A stretch of 64,000 nucleotides of DNA from Alkalihalobacillus deserti (GTDB taxonomy: Bacteria; Bacillota; Bacilli; Bacillales; Bacillaceae_D), in assembly GCF_020734105.1 (NCBI RefSeq), contig NZ_JAJAFR010000005.1, forward strand, positions 248,001 to 312,000, in the 5' to 3' direction. This document shows positions 32,830-41,693 of this stretch, one piece after another. How positions within the stretch are numbered: the first letter of the stretch is position 1; the number at the start of each line of letters is the position of its first letter. A program made the position numbers and the translations under genes. The notes beneath the pieces were generated by a model, which was given only the letters and a program-made list of their open reading frames with translations, made no database searches and had not been told where the DNA came from.

Positions 32830-33860
32830 AAAAGATGAAATGGTTAGGTGTTATCGCAATTGCAGCAATGACAGGTCTTACTGCTTGTGGAGGCGGAGAT
32901 GAACAAGCGGAGGCGCCGGCAACTGATACGGACCAACCGACCTATTCGTGGAAGTTAGGATGGAACTCTGGTGTCGATGACGATGCAAAAGGAGAAGCGG
33001 CAAAAGCGTTTAAAGAGTATGTAGAAGAGCATTCAGATGGTCGAATTGAAATTGAATTTTTCCCAAATGAAACGTACGCAAGCTCTCCAGAAATGATCGA
33101 TGCCGTTCAAGTCGGTGCCCTTGAAATGGCCATTCCAGGTGCGAATGAGTTAGCGAATGTGATTCCTGAATACGCGACCTTATCATTGCCGTTTTTAACA
33201 GAAGGATCTGAAGAAGCACATGCTCTTTTAGATGGACCTGTAGGCGATCATTTAAAGGAATTAAGTGACGAGCATTCATTTAAAGCATTGGCAGACGTCG
33301 AACTTGGATTTACTCAAATTACAAACAATGTTCGTCCGATTAACACACCAGAAGATTTAAAAGGGATCAAGATGAGATCACCAAACGACGTTAGTTTAAT
33401 TGAAACGTTTAATGCGTTAGGAGCACCGGTTTCAACGATGGCCTATACGGAAATTTACAGTGGACTTTCACAAGGTGTAATTGATGGACAATTTAATCCG
33501 TTAATGAATATTTTTGATCAAAATATGCATGAAGTTCAAGATTATTTAGCGATTACCAATCACACGTACTACTACTGTTATTTAATTATTAACCAAGATG
33601 TATTTAACGGATTGGATGCTGAGTTACAGCAAGTCGTTCTTGAAGGATCTGAAAAAGCAAAAGAAGCTTCACGTGCTATTATTGAACGAGATGAGGCAGG
33701 TTATCTTGAAAGAGCGGAAGCAGAATTTAAAGAAGTGACTTATCCGGATTTAGCACCTTTCCAAGAGGCTGTTAAACCCGTTTACAAACAAGTAGAAAGC
33801 GTTATGGGTGCAGATATTATCGAGCAAATGCAGAGCTTTCTTGAAGAATACCGGAAATAA
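32826..33860 (+). CDS. TRAP transporter substrate-binding lipoprotein (DctP family)
   Basis: This 344-residue DctP-family binding protein has a signal peptide and lipobox LTAC (Cys 20). Family landmarks: WKLGWNSGVDDDAKGEAAKA, ASSPEMIDAVQVGALEMAIP, INTPEDLKGIKMRSP with the conserved carboxylate-binding Arg, and GLSQGVIDGQFNP. It would capture an organic acid or amide outside the cell and deliver it to the DctQM membrane proteins encoded next. ATG 32826 overlaps the hydrolase stop and has AATGGAGGAG upstream. Coupling to an M20 hydrolase suggests the cargo is a carbamoyl, ureido or N-acyl compound; this is inference. Confidence 0.92.
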   Translation: MKKMKWLGVIAIAAMTGLTACGGGDEQAEAPATDTDQPTYSWKLGWNSGVDDDAKGEAAKAFKEYVEEHSDGRIEIEFFPNETYASSPEMIDAVQVGALEMAIPGANELANVIPEYATLSLPFLTEGSEEAHALLDGPVGDHLKELSDEHSFKALADVELGFTQITNNVRPINTPEDLKGIKMRSPNDVSLIETFNALGAPVSTMAYTEIYSGLSQGVIDGQFNPLMNIFDQNMHEVQDYLAITNHTYYYCYLIINQDVFNGLDAELQQVVLEGSEKAKEASRAIIERDEAGYLERAEAEFKEVTYPDLAPFQEAVKPVYKQVESVMGADIIEQMQSFLEEYRK

Positions 33861-33934
33861 TAGAGTGTTTAGTAAATAGCTTTGTTAGATGGGGCCTCAT
33901 CGGGGCCTCATTCTTGCATAAGGAGGGATTTTTT

Positions 33935-34474
33935 ATGGAAACAGAAAAGAAAAACATCATTGCTGCCATGATCGACCGCTTTATTGATGTCATTGATGTT
34001 CTTGCTAGTATCATGATGGTCCTGTTAACGCTAGTTGTGTTTGCTGAGGTAGTCAGTCGTTATGCATTCAGTTTGCCGCTTACGTTTTCAAATGAATTAA
34101 CGATGCTTCTCTTTCCATGGGTCATTTTCGTCGCGGCCATTTCAGTAACAAAAAATGAAGGGCATCTCTCGATCAATGTCTTTCGTGAAAAATTGCCACC
34201 GGCTATGCAAAGATGGGCTTTCTTGTTTTCAAAGCTGGTCATGCTTTATTTCTCGGTTTACATGATGTTATCAAGTTATCGACTAGCCGAATCAGTTGTG
34301 AATCAGGTGATGCCGATGTTAAGAATTTCAAGAGCATGGTTATTTGCTTCGTTGACCGTGTCGTTCGCTTTTATCACGATTATTCTTATCTACCAAATTG
34401 TCTTGATTTTGATGAACCGTCTAGAACCACCAAGAGAGGAGGATGTATTAAATGATTTGGGTCATGATCGCTAG
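33935..34474 (+). CDS. TRAP transporter small permease (DctQ)
   Basis: This 179-residue protein has four predicted transmembrane helices, of the DctQ family, with the usual VVSRYAF and SNELTMLLFPWVIFVAA patterns. It forms the small membrane subunit bridging DctP and DctM. ATG 33935 is chosen because AAGGAGGG precedes it by 7 bases. It lies 74 bases after the dctP stop and overlaps dctM by 23 bases. The sequence between dctP and dctQ has a short direct duplication (GGGGCCTCAT twice). Confidence 0.92.
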   Translation: METEKKNIIAAMIDRFIDVIDVLASIMMVLLTLVVFAEVVSRYAFSLPLTFSNELTMLLFPWVIFVAAISVTKNEGHLSINVFREKLPPAMQRWAFLFSKLVMLYFSVYMMLSSYRLAESVVNQVMPMLRISRAWLFASLTVSFAFITIILIYQIVLILMNRLEPPREEDVLNDLGHDR

Positions 34475-35723
34475 TTTCTTTGCCTTAATAGTATTTGGAG
34501 TTCCGATTGCCTTTGCGATGGGCGCATCAGCGTTAATGTACATTATGGTTGCCGGAATCCCGCTTGAAATGGTTGCTCAACGATTCTTTTCAAATACACA
34601 ATCCTTCGCCTTTTTAGCGATTCCCTTTTTTATTCTTGCTGGGAACTTAATGATTCACGGGAAAATCGCACACCGTATTATTAATGTAGCGGATTCGATG
34701 GTTCGCCAATTACCAGGTGGGCTTGGCTGTGTATCTGTTGTGACTAGTATGGGAATGGCGGGTGTTTCAGGCTCATCTGTAGCCGACGCTGCCTCAACAG
34801 GAAGTGTCCTGATTCCAGAAATGAAGCGAAAAGGCTATACCGCGTCTTTTTCAGCGGCCATTAATGCATCGAGTTCGGTTGTTGGGATTATCATTCCGCC
34901 AAGTAGTACAATGATTATCATTGCCTGGTTATCCAACCTCTCTATCGCGAAAATGTTTATCGCTGGTATTTTACCAGGTTTGTTAATTGGACTTATATAT
35001 TTACTTACAACCGTTATGATCGCCGTAAAAAGAGGCTACCCTAGAGAGAGTAAGCCAACCTTTAAAGAATTTGCGACAAACCTGCAAAAAGCATCGTGGG
35101 CGATGTTGCTGCCGGTCATTCTCATAGGTTCAATTGTGCTCGGAATTGCAACCGCAACAGAGGCAGCTGCACTCTCCGTTATTTACGCGTTATTAGTTGG
35201 ATTGTTTATCTACCGCAGCCTCAACTTTAAAAATATAATGATCTCGCTCAAAGAGACGATCCACGGCACAAGTGTCGTCATGGTCACGGTCTGTACATCG
35301 ATGATCTTCACTTGGGTGTTAATCTCAGAAGGGATTCCCAAACTGATTGCAGGGATGCTGCAAGGATTTGGATTACCGGCATGGGCATTGCTACTTGTTT
35401 TAATTGCGATCATGCTAGTAGCCGGTATGGTGATGGAGCTTGTTCCTAACTTGTTCTTATTTATCCCGATCTTCTTCCCAATCGCAACAGAGATTGGCAT
35501 GGATCCGATGCAATTTGCCATTGTCATGCTCGTCAGTCTTGCCTTAGGAATGTTCACACCACCAGTAGGGGCAACGCTATTTATTTCGTGTTACATTGCC
35601 AAGGTTGGAATTGAGAAAACGATTAAAGACATTCTTCCATTCTTTGTAGCAGGGATTGTCGTTGTCCTTTTAATTGCTTATGTACCGTTCTTTACACTGT
35701 GGTTGCCGGAATGGTTTGAGTAG
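34452..35723 (+). CDS. TRAP transporter large permease (DctM)
   Basis: This 423-residue DctM-family protein has about 12 transmembrane helices. Signatures include FFILAGNLMIHGKIAHRIIN, MGMAGVSGSSVADAASTGSV, the hinge region SSVVGIIIPPSSTMIIIAWL and FTPPVGATLFISCYIAKVG near the end. DctM is the ion-motive subunit that moves the substrate, usually with sodium. The ATG start lies inside the end of dctQ, with GAGAGGAGG upstream. No third-party gene follows; a long repeat-bearing gap comes next, so this ends the PucR/M20/TRAP unit. Confidence 0.94.
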   Translation: MIWVMIASFFALIVFGVPIAFAMGASALMYIMVAGIPLEMVAQRFFSNTQSFAFLAIPFFILAGNLMIHGKIAHRIINVADSMVRQLPGGLGCVSVVTSMGMAGVSGSSVADAASTGSVLIPEMKRKGYTASFSAAINASSSVVGIIIPPSSTMIIIAWLSNLSIAKMFIAGILPGLLIGLIYLLTTVMIAVKRGYPRESKPTFKEFATNLQKASWAMLLPVILIGSIVLGIATATEAAALSVIYALLVGLFIYRSLNFKNIMISLKETIHGTSVVMVTVCTSMIFTWVLISEGIPKLIAGMLQGFGLPAWALLLVLIAIMLVAGMVMELVPNLFLFIPIFFPIATEIGMDPMQFAIVMLVSLALGMFTPPVGATLFISCYIAKVGIEKTIKDILPFFVAGIVVVLLIAYVPFFTLWLPEWFE

Positions 35724-35789
35724 GACCGGTTGCCTAATAGATAGTGGATGAAAGTGAAACTGAAACTGAATGATACTAATTATGAGATT

Positions 35790-35859
35790 GAGCCTCTAGC
35801 AATGGGTATGACTAGAGGCTCTTAAAGGAATGTTGCTAGAAATGATAGCTACATTCCTT
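35790..35859 (+). terminator. Two hairpins after the TRAP operon
   Basis: Hairpin 1: GAGCCTCTAG (35790-35799) pairs perfectly with CTAGAGGCTC (35812-35821). Hairpin 2: AAGGAATGT (35825-35833) pairs with ACATTCCTT (35851-35859). Neither has a strong T-run, but together they probably end the transcript. Downstream at 35922-35959 is a 19-bp tandem duplication (CATCAACCGCCTGTCGAAC and a two-mismatch copy). Confidence 0.55.
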
Positions 35860-36164
35860 CAGCTTGTTTAGAACCCAAACCGACTGCCTGACGTTATTCT
35901 CTGGACGTCCAGTTGTGAAAGCATCAACCGCCTGTCGAACCATCAACCACCTGTCAAACCGAATAACGGTTTTAGACAAATGGGTAGCTAGATCAATCCA
36001 ATAGCTGCACCAAGCCCCTTAAATTCCTTCTTCTTTTCTAAAACCACAGCTCCCCTTGTTTCAACTGAATGAATCCCTTGTTAATGACCCCAATGCCATT
36101 TAAACAGTATAGCTTTATTGCTTCATCGCACCGGGGCGGGGGTAAGGCACCCAAATTACTAGAT

Positions 36165-36350
36165 AATCAGGGGAAGCGGTCGTTAAAGAAGGGGAATAAA
36201 GCCCGGGAAGGCCAGTAATGAGAGGAAGCGGTCGTTAAAGAAGCGGAATAAAGCCCGTCAAGGCCAGTAATGAGGGGAAGCGGTCGTTAAAGAGGCGAAT
36301 AAAGCCCGAAAAGGCCAATCATCAAGGAAGCGGTCGTCAAGAAGCTCATC
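36165..36350 (+). repeat. Array of four 52-bp family repeats
   Basis: GCGGTCGT cores start near 36176, 36228, 36280 and 36330 (spacing 52, 52, 50). Three carry the block GAATAAAGCCCG. The second half of the unit (GGCCAGTAATGAGGGGAA) differs from that of the 20.8-kb array (GGCTAAAAGTGAGGGGAG) in a few bases. It lies in an 893-base gap (35724-36616) with no ORF. Confidence 0.9.
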
Positions 36351-36616
36351 GAATCCCTCAATAGCATTTTTCTGAATTAAACGAACCTAGTCAATCCTCA
36401 ATCACATCCTAAATCCTTAAGTAACAACATCAAAGTCACTTTGCCACCTATGCTAATCGATTGCAACCAACCCACATGGCTTAACCTCCCCCTATCTCCT
36501 TTACTAGAAGAACTACAACAGCTCCTGTTACATAAGATTTTTTTAAAAAGACTTATTAAATAAAGAGAATAGGAAAGTATATGATGTAACAGTATAGATC
36601 AGAAAGGGAGATTGTT

Positions 36617-37288
36617 GTGCATAAACGATATCAAAAAGTACTAGTAGCAATGTCGATGCTCTTATTTTTAGCAGCCTGTGGAGGTACGGAAGAAGAGACT
36701 GCTCCACCTGCTGAACAAGAAGAAATCGTTGAAGAAATTCCAGAAGAAACGACTGAAAACGGAGAAGAAGGTGGAAATGAAGAATTAGGCTATGTTCATG
36801 ATTACGGAACCGTTACAGTCCTCAGTGAAGCAGAGCCATTTGTCCTAGAAGGAAATGAAAGTGTCGATTACGAATTAACGAATATCAAACTTGTTAAAAT
36901 AGAAGATTATACAGAAGATGGAGAATTTCAATTGATGTGGGGAATGGGTGTTGATGACGTGAGCGAACTCCCTGAATCCGTTTATGCGGTGATTGGAACA
37001 GAAACAAAGAAAAATAACACCGATATCTCGATCGAGTTTACCGGCGTACATACGTTAGCTGCCGGAAGTACTCAAATTGATTTAATTACTGATGACTTTG
37101 TGACAGAAGATAATTCAGGTTCGACGATGTTAAGTGGGGTTGAGCAAGAAAGTCAATTTGGAGTCGTGGTTGAAGACCCTGATGTCGAGAATTTAACGTT
37201 TGTTCTTTCTTCTGCGTTTGACTCAGAAACCTTTGCCGAAGACTTCTTAGAGGAACAAGAGATTCAAACGACGCTTGTAAAAAAATAA
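36617..37288 (+). CDS. Hypothetical lipoprotein
   Basis: This 223-residue exported lipoprotein has a GTG start (AAAGGGAG upstream), a signal peptide with lipobox FLAAC (Cys 21), a very acidic linker (residues 24-57) and a beta-rich domain (about 60-220: YGTVTVLSEAEPFVLEGNES, VDYELTNIKLVKIEDYTE, ISIEFTGVHTLAAGSTQIDL). This looks like the DUF4352/telokin-like immunoglobulin fold often found in Bacillus lipoproteins, but I cannot assign a family firmly. It stands alone with its own terminator. Function unknown. Confidence 0.75.
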   Translation: MHKRYQKVLVAMSMLLFLAACGGTEEETAPPAEQEEIVEEIPEETTENGEEGGNEELGYVHDYGTVTVLSEAEPFVLEGNESVDYELTNIKLVKIEDYTEDGEFQLMWGMGVDDVSELPESVYAVIGTETKKNNTDISIEFTGVHTLAAGSTQIDLITDDFVTEDNSGSTMLSGVEQESQFGVVVEDPDVENLTFVLSSAFDSETFAEDFLEEQEIQTTLVKK

Positions 37289-37320
37289 AGGCAGCAATCA
37301 TATTGAATGGGGTTAAGGTA

Positions 37321-37363
37321 AAACGAGAGCGTGGGAGAGCGATCCTGTGCTTTCGTTTTTTTG
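37321..37363 (+). terminator. Terminator of the hypothetical lipoprotein gene
   Basis: AAACGAGAGC (37321-37330) pairs with GCTTTCGTTT with one wobble, followed by a T-run. Confidence 0.75.
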
Positions 37364-37422
37364 GAGGCGGCTTTTAGTACTATAGCTTTGACTTTACCTT
37401 TGCAACATTTAATACAAGTAAA

Positions 37423-37449
37423 AAAGCCAATGAAAAAATCATTAGCTTT
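37423..37449 (-). terminator. Terminator of the minus-strand small membrane protein gene
   Basis: AAAGCCAATGA (37423-37433) pairs with TCATTAGCTTT (37439-37449) with one wobble; the minus strand continues with TTTTTAC. Confidence 0.8.
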
Positions 37450-37454
37450 CATCG

Positions 37455-37865
37455 TTACTTAGATTGTTTAGCTTGTATTTCCTTAATAGCAATGATCTTC
37501 AACGCTTCGATTTCTTCCTCTGTGAAACGTTCTTGGAGGAGCGCTTCTACCTCGGCAACATTTATTTCACCTTTTTGAGCTTTGGTGGCTACATCGGTAA
37601 TCTCACTCATCGAGAATTCTTTGAGTACGACTTTTAACGCTTCTTCTTTTGTTTCAAAAGGAAGGTCTTTGTCTGTGTTGACATCAACATTTGAAGTGAA
37701 TGCCTGGAATGTTGGATCATCGATTAATTGCTGGAGTTCATCATTGTTTATTTGATTGACGACTCGATCAACTAATAGATTAGAGCCCTTGCTAATAACA
37801 AATTGATAACCGAAAAATCCTACAAGGCCAATGACAATAAATACAGCTACTATCCATTTTAACAT
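37455..37865 (-). CDS. Hypothetical membrane-anchored protein
   Basis: This 136-residue protein has one N-terminal transmembrane helix (WIVAVFIVIGLVGFFGYQFV, residues 4-23) and a soluble helical domain rich in Glu, Asp and Lys. The domain has segments NNDELQQLIDDPTFQAFTSN and FTEEEIEALKIIAIKEIQAK. It resembles small Bacillus proteins of unknown function anchored at the membrane with the domain outside. ATG 37865 has AAAGGAC upstream. The gene has its own terminator, and a hairpin with a T-run lies in its leader region. I cannot name a family. Confidence 0.7.
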   Translation of the reverse strand: MLKWIVAVFIVIGLVGFFGYQFVISKGSNLLVDRVVNQINNDELQQLIDDPTFQAFTSNVDVNTDKDLPFETKEEALKVVLKEFSMSEITDVATKAQKGEINVAEVEALLQERFTEEEIEALKIIAIKEIQAKQSK

Positions 37866-37893
37866 GATGATTCGTCCTTTCAGGTAGCTTGGG

Positions 37894-37949
37894 TGAGCTT
37901 CCTAATTAAGGTGTTGCAAACAACGGGTAATTGGGAAGCTCATTTTTTT
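37894..37949 (+). terminator. Hairpin with T-run in the leader of the minus-strand gene
   Basis: TGAGCTTCCTAATTA (37894-37908) pairs with TAATTGGGAAGCTCA (37928-37942), 15 bp with one wobble, followed by seven T on the plus strand. No plus-strand gene ends here, so it may stop stray transcription or, on the minus strand, form a leader structure. Confidence 0.55.
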
Positions 37950-38706
37950 ATCGCCACAGCAAACCTTTGTTTAACAAATAATCCTTTATCATTTACTAAT
38001 CCAATCCGAATTTGTACAAAATATCTCCTTATAGGTAGAAACTAAATAAAGATGGGATAAAAACCGTACATTCATTATTCAGCGTAGGATAGAACAGTCG
38101 AACATCAGTTTCCCCCTTTGACCCCTAGACTTGAAAATAAATATAACGCAATAAACCAAAAGCAACAAGGTGGACGGTTTTTTTTGCAAGGAAATTCAAC
38201 AAGCTGAATCGAAAAAGGGGTTTGTAAATAATTGCTCGGTAGATGGGGGAGAACGGAATGGGTATTGTCACGACGCAATCGTAATTCCTGGACAACGTAT
38301 TACGACATTGATCCACTACATTTCATTTATACATATTCACCCAATTATTATTATACTTGATAAAGCTGTAGGTGTGACAAAGTTCGAAAAACTTCACTAG
38401 AGGATTCGATGAAAAATTAGTAGACAATATATTATATAACTCTTTTTTAAAAAGTTCCAAATCAAATTTGAGGTAGTACGAATTATCTGTATCCTAAAAA
38501 AACTTTGATTCCAAGTAAAGCTAAACGCTAATTAAACGTATCAAGATAAAGCATGATTGTAAGCGAATCTCAATTGCATGTAAATCTAACCTTATTTCAA
38601 ATATGAAAAAAGGAGAAAGAGAAATCAAAAAAGTAAAAATCAGATAAATAAAGTAAGTCAATCCTGAAGAAGCTAATAAAACTATCAGTGAAAGTGGAGG
38701 GATAGG
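37950..38706. other. Gene-free gap of about 760 bases
   Basis: Two short frames on opposite strands overlap here (38125-38316 minus, 38170-38400 plus); neither has a good ribosome-binding site or recognisable content. The region is AT-rich, with no terminator or repeat that I could identify. Confidence 0.5.
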
Positions 38707-39354
38707 ATGATACGCAATATACATAAGCTGTTCCTGATTTTCATGGTTCTAAACCTAAGTGGATGCATGACTCCACCTATCGACGAACAGGACCAAGGAA
38801 CCTATGAAAAAACACAAAATTCATTACATCGAACATTAAGTAAAGAGGACCAGATTAATGAAGGATCTGGCGACGACTATCAACAAGAAGTGGGAAAGGA
38901 CGACTATCAACATGAGGAGCCAAAAGCAAAGCCACTTCCCTTCAGTGAATTTCAAGAGAGATGGAATGCAATTTCAGATGAATACACCTTAGAGAATTAT
39001 ATTGTTTCCCTGCAAAAAGTTGAAAATGAACCATACTACCTAGCCTTACTAGATCACGGTCATTTACAGTTAAAACTTTTTAAAGATAGGGAACACATTA
39101 ATCGGATTCAAGTAGTCGAGAATGGTTTTACAAGCTCAGACCATCTATTAATGATATCTGCCTGGTGGCAAATGGTGTTGATTACGAATTCGGTTGATTC
39201 GTTATCCGATATTGATATTCTGCTGGCAGGTGTTGGAGTCGGTCCCAATGCTGACGTAACAGCAGTGCAAAATACAACTTTTACCTACGGAGGAGTTCAT
39301 TATTCTGTTTCAAAGGAAGGAGGACATTATTTATTCGAGGCAACTTATCCATAA
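38707..39354 (+). CDS. Hypothetical lipoprotein
   Basis: This 215-residue lipoprotein has a short signal peptide and lipobox NLSGC (Cys 20), a polar linker with a near-duplicate DDYQQE/DDYQHE, and a soluble C-terminal domain with Trp-rich and hydrophobic strands (ISAWWQMVLITNSVDSLSDI, DILLAGVGVGPNADVTAVQN). The start ATG follows GTGGAGGGATAGG. It is 31 bases upstream of a secreted GH18 enzyme gene in the same direction, so the two may act together at the cell surface or spore envelope. I do not recognise the domain. Confidence 0.72.
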   Translation: MIRNIHKLFLIFMVLNLSGCMTPPIDEQDQGTYEKTQNSLHRTLSKEDQINEGSGDDYQQEVGKDDYQHEEPKAKPLPFSEFQERWNAISDEYTLENYIVSLQKVENEPYYLALLDHGHLQLKLFKDREHINRIQVVENGFTSSDHLLMISAWWQMVLITNSVDSLSDIDILLAGVGVGPNADVTAVQNTTFTYGGVHYSVSKEGGHYLFEATYP

Positions 39355-39385
39355 ACAGTTTTATGAAATGAGGGGATGAGTGCAG

Positions 39386-41065
39386 ATGAAAGCACAAAAA
39401 GTAAGTTTGTTTGCGATAATGATAATAGTTATTTTCCTATTTTCAGGTAAATCTTTAGCTGATGTAGAAAAGTTCAATATGTCCTATCTCTTTTTTGGTA
39501 GTCCGAGTACGTATGTAAAGCAAGTTGATGATACAAAAGGAAGTCTTCATGTTGTTTCACCAAACTACTTTGACTTAAATCTAGACGGTCAATTAGAGAT
39601 TACATGGAGACTGCAAACGTCATTTATTGATGAAATGCATAAACGAGGAGTTCGTGTCGTTCCGTTTTTAGCAAATCACTGGAATCGTATGGCTGGTATA
39701 AACGGACTTGAGAATAGAGAAATGCTAGCTCAAGATGTTGCAGCTGCGATCCAAAAGTATAATTTAGACGGGGTAAATGTTGATATAGAAGGTATTGGTC
39801 ATACGTATAGAGATCAGCATACCGACTTCATTAGGCTTTTACGCCAATATATCCCAAATGATAAAGAAGTATCGGTTGCTGTAGCAGCTAATCCAAATGG
39901 TTGGCAAACCGGGTGGCATGGTTTTTATGATTACAAAGGGTTATCAGGATACGCTGATTATTTAATGATTATGGCGTATGACGAAAGCTGGGAATCTCCG
40001 GATAGTCCTGTTGGTCCTGTCTCGAGTCTCTCTTTTTTTGAGCGGTCTATACAATATGCACTCAATCAAGCTGTACCGAATAACAAAGTCGTTAATGGAC
40101 TTCCGTTTTACGGGAGGATGTGGAAGTTAGATGGTCCGACGTTAGAAGGAGTGAATCTGTATGGACGAGGGATTTCGAACAGGCAAGTTAGTCCACTTGC
40201 AAAGCAGTTTAATGGTCAATTTTTGTATGACGAACAATCGCAAACCCCCTATGTCACCTTTACTATCCCAAAAGGACAAAGTACATTTGTAGGGGCAACT
40301 AAACTAACTGAAGGCGATTATGTCATTTGGTATGAAAATGAAAAATCGATCAAAGCGAAATTACATGCCCCGCGAAAGTTTGACATCAAGGGCACGGGTT
40401 CCTGGGCCCTTTTACATGAAACGCCAGATACATGGGATTATTATAAGCAATGGCTGAATGGAGATAATATTGACGAATTATATCCACCATTTGAAATTTA
40501 TTCTGGATTTTGGGATGTGAATCATAGACATCCGATTGCAAGACTACACATCCGTCAGTCCGTACCATTAATGAAAAAAGAAGCTAATGGTTCCTATACA
40601 GAAGCCTGGATGTTACGTCGGGATGAATTTTACCGTACATATGGAGTTGAAGGTCACTATTATCATGTGGGCGGCGGTTATTTTGTAAAACACGAATATG
40701 ACAAAATGAAATTACTAATAGGAAGGTTAAGTATCAGAAATGAAACGACACTTTACAGGCCGGATGGGCAAGCTCACCGTAAGATAAAGACAAATGAGTT
40801 GATTCGAGTATACAACTTTGATCAAGGGAAATTCGAAGTGGGAGGAGGCTATTATATAAAGAATGACCATAACGTATTATTCTTTGTCGGGTTCGTTACG
40901 ACTTTGCAAGATACTCCACTATACACACCTCAAGGCATGGAATATCGCAAGCTAAAAAAAGGAGAGACCTATAGAGTTTATTCAATTGATGGCAACAAAT
41001 TTGAAGTGGGAGGAGGCTATTACATTTTAGATGATCGCAAAAAAGTTAATTATATGAAAAACTAA
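39386..41065 (+). CDS. Secreted GH18-family glycoside hydrolase with C-terminal SH3-like repeats
   Basis: This 559-residue secreted protein has a signal peptide (VSLFAIMIIVIFLFSGKSLA), a glycosyl hydrolase 18 barrel (about 28-390) with the catalytic motif DGVNVDIEG (Glu 135) and MIMAYDESW, and a C-terminal region (about 395-559) with three repeats ending in YYHVGGGYFVKHE, KFEVGGGYYIKND and KFEVGGGYYILDD. These repeats probably bind cell wall. GH18 enzymes of Bacilli cleave chitin or peptidoglycan (spore-associated YaaH/YdhD type). Both GTG 39380 and ATG 39386 are possible; the ATG has better spacing from GAGGGG. It may form a unit with the upstream lipoprotein. Confidence 0.87.
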   Translation: MKAQKVSLFAIMIIVIFLFSGKSLADVEKFNMSYLFFGSPSTYVKQVDDTKGSLHVVSPNYFDLNLDGQLEITWRLQTSFIDEMHKRGVRVVPFLANHWNRMAGINGLENREMLAQDVAAAIQKYNLDGVNVDIEGIGHTYRDQHTDFIRLLRQYIPNDKEVSVAVAANPNGWQTGWHGFYDYKGLSGYADYLMIMAYDESWESPDSPVGPVSSLSFFERSIQYALNQAVPNNKVVNGLPFYGRMWKLDGPTLEGVNLYGRGISNRQVSPLAKQFNGQFLYDEQSQTPYVTFTIPKGQSTFVGATKLTEGDYVIWYENEKSIKAKLHAPRKFDIKGTGSWALLHETPDTWDYYKQWLNGDNIDELYPPFEIYSGFWDVNHRHPIARLHIRQSVPLMKKEANGSYTEAWMLRRDEFYRTYGVEGHYYHVGGGYFVKHEYDKMKLLIGRLSIRNETTLYRPDGQAHRKIKTNELIRVYNFDQGKFEVGGGYYIKNDHNVLFFVGFVTTLQDTPLYTPQGMEYRKLKKGETYRVYSIDGNKFEVGGGYYILDDRKKVNYMKN

Positions 41066-41327
41066 TCATTCTTTTTAGCCTATATCAGGCATCGTTTGGA
41101 TAGGTGCCTGTGGATATGGTGCCTGTCACTCCTCGAAGTTTGTAATATTTTGTCGAGGGAAAACGCTCAAATAATGGTGACACATGAAGCAATGAACATG
41201 CTATTTCAATTCGGTACATTGATTGTTACGATGTTTATCGCATTTGTCAAATAGCCGGTTGGAACTCCCTCCGGCTATTTGAGGTTGATAACCGGAGGAG
41301 ATGAGTGGAAAGGGGGAAATGTAAAGG

Positions 41328-41487
41328 GAAGCACGGGGACGGTTCGAGATCAGTGAAACAAAAACTATTATTCGGAATACCATATATAGACATATAGCAT
41401 CTAATAAGGTGCCGTTTGTTGTAGTTGAACACAATTCATCAAATGAAAATGGACTTTTTCACCAGTCTCGAACCGTCCCGGGGCTTC
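41328..41487. mobile_element. MITE-like element with GGGGACGGTTC inverted ends
   Basis: The 22-bp left end GAAGCACGGGGACGGTTCGA (41328-41347, continuing GA) is matched at 20 of 22 positions by the reverse complement of 41466-41487. The 116 bases between contain no gene. The GGGGACGGTTC/GAACCGTCCC motif recurs singly at 46350 and 54911. GGTGCCTGT motifs, another dispersed word, lie just upstream (41103-41132) and at 55786 and 56699. No transposase is encoded here. The gap 41066-41693 holds nothing else except the gntR promoter region. Confidence 0.6.
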
Positions 41488-41589
41488 TTCCAAGAGGAGT
41501 AGTCTTTAGCCAAGAAGTAGCTAAAACTAAAAAAACATTACGAATATATTGACTTCCTATTGAGTCATCGTATAAGATAAGATCAAGTC

Positions 41590-41675
41590 ATCTAGATGTA
41601 TAGATTAATTGAGTGGGATGGGAATTGAATGGTGATGTTCTATTTTTTTTGTTATAATTCATCTAGATATCTAGA
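41590..41675 (+). promoter_or_regulatory. Promoter with paired operator-like palindromes for the GntR/UTRA gene
   Basis: An extended -10 TGTTATAAT (41650-41658) is followed at once by the perfect 14-bp palindrome TCTAGATATCTAGA (41662-41675). A related inverted repeat, ATCTAGATGTATAGAT, lies at 41590-41605. The palindrome covers the probable start point just before gntR, the arrangement of an autorepressor. Confidence 0.65.
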
Positions 41676-41693
41676 CTGTGAGGAGGGGTTTAA

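Noticed and set aside
33886-33912. GGGGCC...GGGGCC terminator between dctP and dctQ
   Set aside because: The two blocks are direct repeats and pair only over GGCC; no stable stem or T-run.
38170-38400. 76-residue plus-strand ORF and the overlapping minus ORF at 38125-38316
   Set aside because: Neither has a convincing start signal or recognisable content, and they overlap each other on opposite strands.
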